Shown here in pieces: positions 18,773-26,487 of a stretch of DNA of 64,000 bases. The notes under the pieces were generated by a model. It was not told the DNA's origin and did not search any database. It was given only the letters and a program-made list of their open reading frames with translations. This DNA is from Verrucomicrobiaceae bacterium E54 (GTDB taxonomy: Bacteria > Verrucomicrobiota > Verrucomicrobiia > Verrucomicrobiales > Akkermansiaceae), in NCBI GenBank assembly GCA_022548915.1, contig JAKZES010000025.1, positions 1-64,000 of the forward strand. Reading direction: 5' to 3'. Both the position numbers and the translations under genes were made by a program. Every line of letters begins with the position of its first letter. Positions within the stretch are counted from its first letter, which is position 1.

Positions 18773-21001
18773 ATGCGCCGCCTCCTGCTTTCCGCGCCCC
18801 TCGCCCTGATCTTCGCAGCCTGTGGCGAAAAGGAGGCGACTCCGGTTGCCGCGGAGGAAGCGCCGCCGGTCGTGCCTCCGCCGCTGACCGATCCGTCGAC
18901 GCTGGCGGAGTCCTCGAGGTGCATCGCCTGCCACCAGGATGCCCACGAGTCGTGGATGGGATCGCACCACCAACTGGCGCACCGCGATGTCGGCAACGAG
19001 GTCGACGAAGAGGCCTTCGCCGGTCACGAGGTCACCGTCGGGGATGCCCATTGGACCTTTTCCGGCGGTGCGGAGAAGCCGACCATTCACTGGGACGACA
19101 AGCAGGACACCGATGCCGAGCCGGTGGACGCCAACCCTCCAATGGCGATCGGCTACACGCCGCTGGTGCAGTATCTCGTGGCCAAGGGGAATGGCCGCTA
19201 CCAGATCCCGGACATGTCGTGGGATCCTGCGGCGAAGGAATGGTTCAGCATCTACGATGACCAGAACCGCCGTCCGAACGAATGGGGGCACTGGCTCGGC
19301 CGCGGGATGAACTGGAACTCGCAGTGCGCGTACTGCCACTTCACCGGCCTGCGAAAGAATCACGATCCGGAAACCGACGGCTACAAGACGAACTGGATCG
19401 AGCAGGGCGTGGGCTGCGCGCAGTGCCACGGCCCGAGCCGGCCGGAGGCGAAGGACGGCGAGTGCCTGGTCGATCCGAAGCAGAAATTCACCACCGAGCA
19501 GTGGACCCATTCCTGCGCCACCTGCCACGCCCGTCGCGAGGAATTCGACGAGGAATTCACGACCGGGCGCTCTTTCCACGACCATTACGGCACGGCCCTG
19601 CCGAGCCAGCCCGGGCTGTGGTTCGCCGACGGTCAGCAGCTCGACGAGATCTACAAGTTCAACTCGCTCATGATGTCGCGCATGGGGCACAAGGGCATCG
19701 GCTGCAACGACTGTCACGAGCCCCACGCCGCGACCCCCATCGGTGGCGATCCGGCGGTCCGCACCAACGCGCTCTGCATGACCTGTCACGTCACCGGCAA
19801 GGACGAGGCGACGGTCATCGATCCGCTGACCCACGCCGGTGCCGGCCACCCCTACGGCAAGGAGGGTTCGGCCTGCGTCGACTGCCACATGCCGAAGCGC
19901 AACTACATGTCGCGCGACCCGCGCAGCGACCACCGCTTCCCCATTCCCGACCCCCTTCTAACAAAAGAACTCGGGGTGCCGAACGCGTGCAACGACTGCC
20001 ACGCCGACAAGGGGCTCGACTGGCAGATCGAGTGGACCCACAAGTACTACGGCGAGGACATGAACCAGGTGTCGCGGAAGCGAAGCCGGGCCGTGCACGC
20101 CGGGCAGCAGGGCGAGACCGGTGCGCTCGACCAGTTGGTCGAGGCCGCCGAGGTCGAGGAGATCGATGCGTGGCGCGCGACCCTGCTTCGCCTGATGGAG
20201 CCGTGGGCGACCGACAGCCGCGTGGTGCGCCTGACCAACCGCTTCGCCCACGAGGGCGGACCGCTCGCCCGCGCCGCGGCCGGGCTGCTGGTCGCGCGGC
20301 GGGGCGAAACCGGCGGGCTGCTCGAGAAGTTGCTTTCCGATCCGATCAAGGCGGTGCGCGTCGAGACCGGCTGGGCGGCCTTCGAGCGCCTGCCTTCCGG
20401 CCATGCCGTGATTGCCGAGCTGGAGAAGATCGCGCGCCACCAATCCGACCAGCCCGGTGGTGCAATGCGCATGGCCCGCATCCTGATTTCCCGCGACCAG
20501 CTGGAGGAGGCGGAGAAGTGGTTCCGCAAGGCCTGCGACTGGGACCGCACCTCGCCGGCGCCGCGACGGGATTTTGCGGTCTTTCTCGGTGGCATCGGTC
20601 GCACGGCCGAGTCGGTCGAGTGGCTGGAAAAGGCGATCGCCCTCGCTCCGGAGAACCCCGAAATTCCCTACCTCGCCGCCCTCGCCTACGCCGAGATTGG
20701 CGAGAGCCTGAAGGCCGAGGCCAAGCTTGGCGACGCGGTGCGCATCGATCCCGGATTCGCCCGGGCCTGGTACAATCTCGGCCTGCTCTACGCCGGACAG
20801 AACCGCGTCAACGATGCCATCCGCGCCCTGCGCCGGGCCGGCGACGCCGATACTTCCAGTCCGGACGCGCCCTACGCCCGGGCGACCATTCACCTGCGCA
20901 TGGGCCAGGTCGACCAGGCCCGGGAGGCCGCCGCCGAGGCGCTCCGCCGCGACCCGAACCACGGCCCCTCGATGCAGTTGCTGCGGGAGCTGGGCGGATA
21001 A
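18773..21001 (+). CDS. Octaheme c-type cytochrome-TPR lipoprotein
   Basis: 742 aa. A lipobox (LIFAAC, Cys17) marks a lipoprotein. Eight CXXCH haem sites follow in order: CIACH, CAYCH, CAQCH, CATCH, CNDCH, CMTCH, CVDCH, CNDCH, the arrangement seen in cytochrome c554/doubled-CXXCH proteins. A helical repeat region (about 440-580) and tetratricopeptide repeats (about 580-742) make up the rest. Such fusions are frequent in Verrucomicrobiota and Planctomycetes; the electron-transfer partner is unknown. TPRs may hold a larger periplasmic complex. The nearest genes are unrelated, so context gives no substrate. Confidence 0.85.
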   Translation: MRRLLLSAPLALIFAACGEKEATPVAAEEAPPVVPPPLTDPSTLAESSRCIACHQDAHESWMGSHHQLAHRDVGNEVDEEAFAGHEVTVGDAHWTFSGGAEKPTIHWDDKQDTDAEPVDANPPMAIGYTPLVQYLVAKGNGRYQIPDMSWDPAAKEWFSIYDDQNRRPNEWGHWLGRGMNWNSQCAYCHFTGLRKNHDPETDGYKTNWIEQGVGCAQCHGPSRPEAKDGECLVDPKQKFTTEQWTHSCATCHARREEFDEEFTTGRSFHDHYGTALPSQPGLWFADGQQLDEIYKFNSLMMSRMGHKGIGCNDCHEPHAATPIGGDPAVRTNALCMTCHVTGKDEATVIDPLTHAGAGHPYGKEGSACVDCHMPKRNYMSRDPRSDHRFPIPDPLLTKELGVPNACNDCHADKGLDWQIEWTHKYYGEDMNQVSRKRSRAVHAGQQGETGALDQLVEAAEVEEIDAWRATLLRLMEPWATDSRVVRLTNRFAHEGGPLARAAAGLLVARRGETGGLLEKLLSDPIKAVRVETGWAAFERLPSGHAVIAELEKIARHQSDQPGGAMRMARILISRDQLEEAEKWFRKACDWDRTSPAPRRDFAVFLGGIGRTAESVEWLEKAIALAPENPEIPYLAALAYAEIGESLKAEAKLGDAVRIDPGFARAWYNLGLLYAGQNRVNDAIRALRRAGDADTSSPDAPYARATIHLRMGQVDQAREAAAEALRRDPNHGPSMQLLRELGG

Positions 21002-21205
21002 GTGTGGCGCAAAGCGATGCTTTGCGAGTCGATCCACGGCGGCTCCCGCCCCGTGGCGCGGTGCCCGTCCGGTTACGCCGGACCGCTGGCTTCGCCGCGT
21101 CTTTCGATCCGAGGCGGTGACCCATGGCGACCGGGGGGGTGGGCCGTGGCTGCTGCGGCCCGCAGCAGGCCGTGGACGCGGCGGCCCGCCACGCGGAACG
21201 CCCAT
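21002..21205. repeat. Palindrome-rich intergenic block
   Basis: No gene is seen. The block opens with the perfect hairpin CGCAAAGC-GAT-GCTTTGCG (21008-21026) directly after the cytochrome stop, without a U-tract, then holds more GC-rich inverted repeats such as GTCCGG-TTACG-CCGGAC. It lies between convergent genes and resembles degraded REP-type repeats that may also end transcription. Confidence 0.5.
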
Positions 21206-21829
21206 TCACCCCCGCACCCGGAACCACCCGGTCACGCTGGCCCGCGTCCGCTGCGCGACCTCGACCTCGTGCCAGTGGTCACCGGCGAAAAAGACGACCA
21301 AGGTGCCGAGTCGCGGCTCGATCCATTCGACCGGCCCTTCCTGAACGCCGGGTGTGGTCCACAGCTTCAGGCGTCCGCCATCCTCCGGCACCCAGCCGTC
21401 GTTGAGATAGAGGATGGCGGTCACCACCCGGTCGGCGGTGCCGCGGTGCCGGTCGAGGTGCGCCTTGTAGAATGCCCCGGGAGGATAGACCGCGAAGTGC
21501 CCCTCGAAGTTGAAGAGCCCGGCGAAAAACCGCCGGTTGATCCCCAGCCGGAGCTCCTCCAAACGGTCAAGGTAGCGCCTTGCCGCCGGGCCGGCTGTCG
21601 CCTCTTCCAGCCACAGCACTTCGTCGCGCCGGATGTCTTCACGGATGACCTTGCCGCTGCCGCGGCCGACCCGTGCCCTGCGGAACGCGCCGGCCTCGCG
21701 GGCCCCGAGGCACTCGGCGGCCAACTCCCGCGCCTCGTCCGCAGCGAGAAAGGCATCGAGGCACGCCCATCCCCGGGCCTCCAGGCCATCAACAACCGCA
21801 ACGGTGGGATCCGACGATGTCGTGCTCAA
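21206..21829 (-). CDS. 2OG-Fe(II) oxygenase (prolyl 4-hydroxylase type)
   Basis: 207 aa. The double-stranded beta-helix signature is complete: iron ligands His124 and Asp126 in AHLDRH, His187 in HWHEV, and Arg196 in RTRAS to hold 2-oxoglutarate. YLNDGW and GGRLKLW are the usual P4Hc strands. It is expected to hydroxylate a protein or small-molecule substrate in the cytoplasm; the substrate cannot be told from sequence. It is divergent from yifB and probably monocistronic. Confidence 0.9.
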   Translation of the reverse strand: MSTTSSDPTVAVVDGLEARGWACLDAFLAADEARELAAECLGAREAGAFRRARVGRGSGKVIREDIRRDEVLWLEEATAGPAARRYLDRLEELRLGINRRFFAGLFNFEGHFAVYPPGAFYKAHLDRHRGTADRVVTAILYLNDGWVPEDGGRLKLWTTPGVQEGPVEWIEPRLGTLVVFFAGDHWHEVEVAQRTRASVTGWFRVRG

Positions 21830-21969
21830 TCAGGGGCCGCCGGACGGTTGTGTCGCTTTGGCACGGCATCTTGAAATGACTTTTCCCCACCCTTGTCGAT
21901 CGGAAACAACGGCGTGGAGGATTCCGCTTGTCAGCCCGCGCCTTTCCACCGCAGGCTTCGACTGTTCAA

Positions 21970-23502
21970 ATGATCAGCCGACTCTATTCGGCCGCCTTGC
22001 GCGGCGTCGAGGGCCTCGAGGTGGAGGTCGAGGTCAACGTCACCGGTTCCGAGGATCCCAAGGTGATCATCGTCGGCCTGCCCGACGCGGCGGTGCGCGA
22101 GTCCGCCTCGCGGGTGATTTCCGCCTTTTCCGCGACGCCGCTCAAGGTCGGGGAGGGGGTCAAGACCGTGAACCTGGCCCCGGCCGACCTGAAGAAGGAA
22201 GGCCCGTCCTTCGACCTCCCGATCGCCCTGGCCATGGCCTCCGCCGCCGAGGGAGTGAGCCTGCCGGCCGAGGAGTTCTGCATCGTCGGCGAGCTCGCGC
22301 TCGATGGTGGCGTGCGCCCGGTCAAGGGTGTCCTTTCCATCGCGCTCGAGGCCAAGGCCCGCGGCCGCAAGCGGGTGCTGGTGCCCGCCGCCAATGCCCC
22401 CGAGGCCGCCGTGATCGACGGCATCGAGGTGATCCCCATCGCCAACCTCTACCAGGCATGGCGCTACCTCATCGGCGAGGAGGAGATCCCGCCGCTGCAG
22501 GTCGACCGCGCCCGCCTGTTCGAGGAGAACCGCCGCTACGAGGTCGACTTCGACGAGGTGAAGGGTCAGCACCACGTCAAGCGCGCCCTCGAGGTCGCCG
22601 TCGCCGGGAATCATAATCTCCTGATGGTCGGGCCGCCGGGCACCGGCAAGTCGATGCTCGCCAAGCGCCTGCCGACCATCATGCCCGACATGAGCGAGGA
22701 CGAGGCGATCGAGGTCACCCGCATCCAGTCGATCGCCGGCCTGCTCGATCCCAAGCGTGCCTTCCTGACCACCCGGCCGTTCCGTGCCCCGCATCACACC
22801 ATCTCCGATGCCGGCCTTCTCGGCGGTGGCACCAACCCCGGGCCCGGCGAGATCTCGCTCGCCCACCACGGCGTGCTTTTCCTCGACGAGTTGCCCGAGT
22901 TCCGGCGGCAGACCCTCGAGGTCATGCGTCAGCCGCTCGAGGACGGCCACGTCACCATCTCCCGCGCCGCCGGGTCACTCACCTTTCCGGCAAACTGCAT
23001 GCTGGTGGCCGCGCTCAATCCCTGTCCCTGCGGCTACTACGGAGATAGTAAAAGGGAATGCCGCTGCTCGCCGCGCAAGATCGAGCAGTACCGCCAGCGG
23101 ATCTCGGGGCCGTTGCTCGACCGCATCGACCTGCATGTCGAGGTGCCGTTGGTCGACTACCGCGAGTTGTCGGGGAAGGCCAGCGGCGAGAGCTCCGCCG
23201 CCATCCGCGAACGCATCGTCGCCGCCCGCGCGATCCAGCGCGAGCGCTTCGCCGGCACCTCGGCCCGCACCAATGCCGAAATGGGCCCGCGGCAAGTCCG
23301 CGCCTGCTGCGAACTGGACACCGAGAGTTCGACCTATCTCGAGCACGCCATGGAGCAGCTCAACTTCTCCGCCCGCGCCCACGACCGCATCCTCAAGGTC
23401 GCGCGCACCCTGGCGGACCTCGAAGGTGCGGACCGCATCGCCTCGAACCACATCCTCGAGGCCATCCAATACCGCTCGCTGGACCGGAATCTGTTTGCCT
23501 GA
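21970..23502 (+). CDS. comM: YifB/ComM family Mg-chelatase-like AAA+ ATPase
   Basis: 510 aa, full length for the family. The start at 21970 gives the typical [14 protein letters not shown] opening. The N-terminal Lon-S5-like domain is followed by the AAA+ module with Walker A (VGPPGTGKS, near residue 220), Walker B (LFLDELPEF), the [11 protein letters not shown] cysteine segment and the C-terminal Mg_chelatase_C helices. In naturally competent bacteria ComM is a hexameric helicase that promotes branch migration during transformation. Its 3' end is repeated at 24618-24756 and 60366-60761, so the 3' end seems to be a target for insertion or recombination. Here the gene itself is intact. Confidence 0.93.
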   Translation: MISRLYSAALRGVEGLEVEVEVNVTGSEDPKVIIVGLPDAAVRESASRVISAFSATPLKVGEGVKTVNLAPADLKKEGPSFDLPIALAMASAAEGVSLPAEEFCIVGELALDGGVRPVKGVLSIALEAKARGRKRVLVPAANAPEAAVIDGIEVIPIANLYQAWRYLIGEEEIPPLQVDRARLFEENRRYEVDFDEVKGQHHVKRALEVAVAGNHNLLMVGPPGTGKSMLAKRLPTIMPDMSEDEAIEVTRIQSIAGLLDPKRAFLTTRPFRAPHHTISDAGLLGGGTNPGPGEISLAHHGVLFLDELPEFRRQTLEVMRQPLEDGHVTISRAAGSLTFPANCMLVAALNPCPCGYYGDSKRECRCSPRKIEQYRQRISGPLLDRIDLHVEVPLVDYRELSGKASGESSAAIRERIVAARAIQRERFAGTSARTNAEMGPRQVRACCELDTESSTYLEHAMEQLNFSARAHDRILKVARTLADLEGADRIASNHILEAIQYRSLDRNLFA

Positions 23503-23594
23503 GGCCGATGGTGCGAATTCCAACGAGACTGAATTTCCGCAGACCGATCCCACTGGGATTTTCGGGAAGAATGATCTTCGATTCCGACTGACGC

Positions 23595-24602
23595 ATGCCC
23601 ACCCCGGATCCACCGCCCTACACCATCACTCCCGCCATCCTCTCGCTGGTGGCGGAGGTCGCGGGCGAAGTCGGGCGCCTGCACGCCCTTGCCGGCACCA
23701 TCACCACGCCGCAATTGCGACGGAAAAGCCGCATCCGCACCGTCCATGCCTCTTTGGAGATCGAGAACAACACCCTCAGTATCGATCAAGTCACCGCCGT
23801 TCTCGACGGCAAACGAGTCCTCGGGGCGCCCGCCGAGGTCCAGGAGGTCCGCAACGCCTTCGCCGCCTACGAGGCCATGCCCTCGTGGAATCCCACATCA
23901 GCGAAGGATCTTCTCGCCGCCCACAAGCTGATGCTTCACGGCCTCGCCGATGACGCCGGCAAGTTCCGCCGCGGATCCGTTGGCATTGCGCGGGGAAAGC
24001 AGGTCGTTCACCTCGCTCCGCCCGCCGGCCGGGTCCCCGGCCTCGTGAAGAACCTCCTCGCCTGGCTCAAGCGCACGGATGCCCACCCGCTCGTCGCCGG
24101 CAGCATCTTCCATTACGAAATCGAGTTCATCCACCCCTTCGCCGACGGCAATGGCCGCATGGGCCGCCTTTGGCAGTCCCTTGTCCTCAGCCGCTGGCAG
24201 TCTCTTTTCGCCTGGCTTCCGGTGGAAACCGTCATTCGCGACCGCCAGGCCGCCTACTACGAGGTTCTCGGTGCCTGCGACAAGGCAGGGAACTCCACCG
24301 CCTTCATCGAGTTCATGCTCTTCTCCCTCGCCACTGCCTTGCGGGAGGCCGGAACCGATCAAGTCAGCGATCAAGTCAACGACCAAGTCGCCGCGCTTCT
24401 ACGGGCACTCGGAGACAAGACCCTCAGCGCCGCGGAGTGCATGAAGCGACTCAAGATGTCCCATCGCCCCACCTTCCGCACCAACTACCTCCACCCGGCG
24501 ATGCACGCGGGACTGGTGGAAATGACCATCCCCGAGAAACCCAACAGCCGCTTGCAGAAATATCGCGCCACCATCGCCGGAGCCGCCGCCCTTCGGTCCT
24601 GA
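23595..24602 (+). CDS. Fic-domain AMPylase with N-terminal inhibitory helix
   Basis: 335 aa. The canonical Fic motif HPFADGNGRMGR begins at His180. The class II inhibitory motif [S/T]xxxE[G/N] is present as SLEIEN (Ser53, Glu57, Asn58), so AMPylation should be self-repressed. A winged-helix-like C-terminus follows residue 260 (AAECMKRLKMSHRPTFRTNY). Fic proteins transfer AMP to protein hydroxyls and often act as toxins or stress modulators. The gene sits alone between the true yifB 3' end (93 bases upstream) and a second yifB 3'-end copy (about 16 bases downstream), as expected for cargo of a small inserted segment. No antitoxin gene is next to it. Confidence 0.9.
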   Translation: MPTPDPPPYTITPAILSLVAEVAGEVGRLHALAGTITTPQLRRKSRIRTVHASLEIENNTLSIDQVTAVLDGKRVLGAPAEVQEVRNAFAAYEAMPSWNPTSAKDLLAAHKLMLHGLADDAGKFRRGSVGIARGKQVVHLAPPAGRVPGLVKNLLAWLKRTDAHPLVAGSIFHYEIEFIHPFADGNGRMGRLWQSLVLSRWQSLFAWLPVETVIRDRQAAYYEVLGACDKAGNSTAFIEFMLFSLATALREAGTDQVSDQVNDQVAALLRALGDKTLSAAECMKRLKMSHRPTFRTNYLHPAMHAGLVEMTIPEKPNSRLQKYRATIAGAAALRS

Positions 24603-24617
24603 ACGTCACCCATGATT

Positions 24618-24756
24618 GGTAGCGGCCCGCGCCCACGACCGCATCCTCAAGGCCGCCCGCACGCTGGCCGACCTCGAAGGTGCGGACCGCATCGCCTCGA
24701 ACCACATTCTCGAGGCCATCCAGTATCGCTCATTGGACCGGAACCTGTTTGCGTGA
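24618..24756 (+). pseudogene. yifB/comM 3'-end fragment, copy B
   Basis: Encodes the last 43 or so residues of YifB ([19 protein letters not shown] onward to RNLFA) with one amino-acid change (Val to Ala) and about ten further, silent, base changes relative to 23372-23502. It follows the Fic gene directly. It has no start codon of its own and is too short to function alone. Confidence 0.92.
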
Positions 24757-24824
24757 TTTGGGTCGCTACGAATTTGGCAGCCTTCCTCGAGCAAACGAAG
24801 GAGTCGGTAACACGCCGTTCGTGA

Positions 24825-25145
24825 TCACGCTGGAATCGGAATCGTACCGCAGTGATCGACGCCGAAGCGACCCTGGTCGCGCCCGGCGAGCAGGCCGGCT
24901 CGCGACGGGACGCACTGGGGCGCGGTGACGTAGCCGCTGGTGCAGCGCAGACCATCGGCTGCAAGCCGGTCGAGGTGGGGCGTCCGGAGGTCATCGAGTT
25001 GGCCCTGGCATGGCAGGTCCGCGTAGCCCTGGTCGTCGGTGAAGAGGACGATGATGTTGGGGCGCTTGGCGGGGGCGGCGGAGGCAAGCGCCAGCGACGC
25101 AACAAATCCGGCGAGGCCGCGGAGGAGGAGCCGAAAGGGCATCAT
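24825..25145 (-). pseudogene. N-terminal fragment of an S1-family sulfatase
   Basis: 107 codons: signal peptide (MMPFRLLLRGLAGFVASLAL), the metal-binding strand PNIIVLFTDDQGYAD, and the formylglycine motif CVPSR followed by AGLLAGRDQGRFG. A complete sulfatase needs about 450-550 aa, so everything after the active-site helix is missing; the frame ends after HCGTIPIPA. The fragment abuts the yifB copy B, suggesting both were cut by the same rearrangement. Confidence 0.85.
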
Positions 25146-25273
25146 GTCTGCGGACGAATGGGGCTGGAATACGAGGATCACTCAGATCCGACAAGTTTTT
25201 CAAGCGGCGGCCAACCTCATCGAGGAACTTGGGCTTGCCACATAGCCGCTTCCCAGCCTAAGGATTGTAGCAG

Positions 25274-26164
25274 ATGGAGTCATCGAAAGAATCAGCATCC
25301 ACCCCGGATTTTATTTCCGATCAGGTAAGCGAGAGTAGCTATTTTTTCCTTAACCTGAGTCCCTCCCCGGAAAGGAGGTTCACCGTCACTTGTGGTGGAG
25401 TCGAGCATTGCAACCCAGATTATGAAATCCACCGTGACCGGTTCGAATATTATGGCATGGAGTACATCGCAAGCGGTATTTGCAGGCTTCAGATTGAAGA
25501 TGCCACCTATGATCTGAGTGCTGGCAGCATTTTTTGCTATAGTCCGAAATCCCGCGTAAGAATCGTCAACAGCGGCAACAAGCCACTGATCAAGTTCTTC
25601 ATTGATTTCGATGGTCCGGATGTGGAACAGGTGATCGGCGATCCATTTTTGAAAACCTCCGTGCCTTACCGGATGCCGAACCTGAGGACGATGCATGTGA
25701 TTTTCGATCAGATGATCGAATTCGGCCAACAAGGGGGACGTGGATGTCAGCGCATTCTGGAGCAACAACTCCGATTGGTTTCCTTGTTGGCGCGCTTCAA
25801 GGCCGTCGATCACTCGCATTTTGGCAGCCACAGTTACGATACCTATGTGCGGTGCCTTCGGCATGTTGAGCAAAACTATGTTTCTATCAAGTCGGTGAAT
25901 CAACTCGCAGACGAATGCTGCCTGTCGGCTGGGCATCTTTCAAGATTGTTCAGCAAGTTCGCAGATGAGAGTCCATGGCAGATGATTATTCGGCTGAAGA
26001 TGAATCTGGCCGGGGAGCTTCTTCTTCGTCGTTCAGGCATGATCAAGTCGGTGGCCTCAAGAGTCGGATTCGACGATGCCTATCATTTCTCACGCCTCTT
26101 CAAGCAATACTACGGGATCGCCCCGAAGCACTTTCTTGAGAGCATGAGAAGGCCTCATTCCTGA
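25274..26164 (+). CDS. AraC-family transcriptional regulator with cupin-like sensor domain
   Basis: 296 aa. The N-terminal half has the AraC_binding cupin pattern (EYIASGICRLQI, LSAGSIFCYSP), and the C-terminal 100 residues carry two HTH motifs: SVNQLADECCLSAGHLSRLFSK and SVASRVGFDDAYHFSRLFKQYYG. It probably senses a sugar and activates nearby carbohydrate genes, first of all the LamG gene on the same strand. Its base composition is visibly more AT-rich than that of its neighbours, consistent with separate acquisition. Confidence 0.92.
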   Translation: MESSKESASTPDFISDQVSESSYFFLNLSPSPERRFTVTCGGVEHCNPDYEIHRDRFEYYGMEYIASGICRLQIEDATYDLSAGSIFCYSPKSRVRIVNSGNKPLIKFFIDFDGPDVEQVIGDPFLKTSVPYRMPNLRTMHVIFDQMIEFGQQGGRGCQRILEQQLRLVSLLARFKAVDHSHFGSHSYDTYVRCLRHVEQNYVSIKSVNQLADECCLSAGHLSRLFSKFADESPWQMIIRLKMNLAGELLLRRSGMIKSVASRVGFDDAYHFSRLFKQYYGIAPKHFLESMRRPHS

Positions 26165-26487
26165 TTTTCCCGATTCGTTGTTCGGGCGTCCCGACGAGCT
26201 TGGGATTGAGAAAAACAACCTGTTGATGGATATTCGATGCATCCTCTCGAATTCCGCTGGCGTGCGGCAGTCCATAGGTCATGCTCGACAAAGTTCAGAG
26301 GGCATTTCCGAATGAAGCCTGGTCAAGGCATCCTTACGTCGTTGCAGCGTTTCTCGGGGGGCGTGGTCGTCCGGAACTCCGCCAACAGTGCGTGCGGATC
26401 GGCCGTGCGAGGGCGCTACGCGATCCGCGTGACCGGCTGAATCAATGTCACCGACATGCACATGCAGGAACTCGCCTTCACCGATCC
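26165..26487. other. Intergenic, no gene recognised
   Basis: 323 bases between the AraC gene and the LamG gene. The frame of the LamG protein stays open from 26281, but the signal peptide places its start at 26488. I see no other gene, hairpin terminator or repeat here; it may carry the promoter controlled by the AraC protein. Confidence 0.5.
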
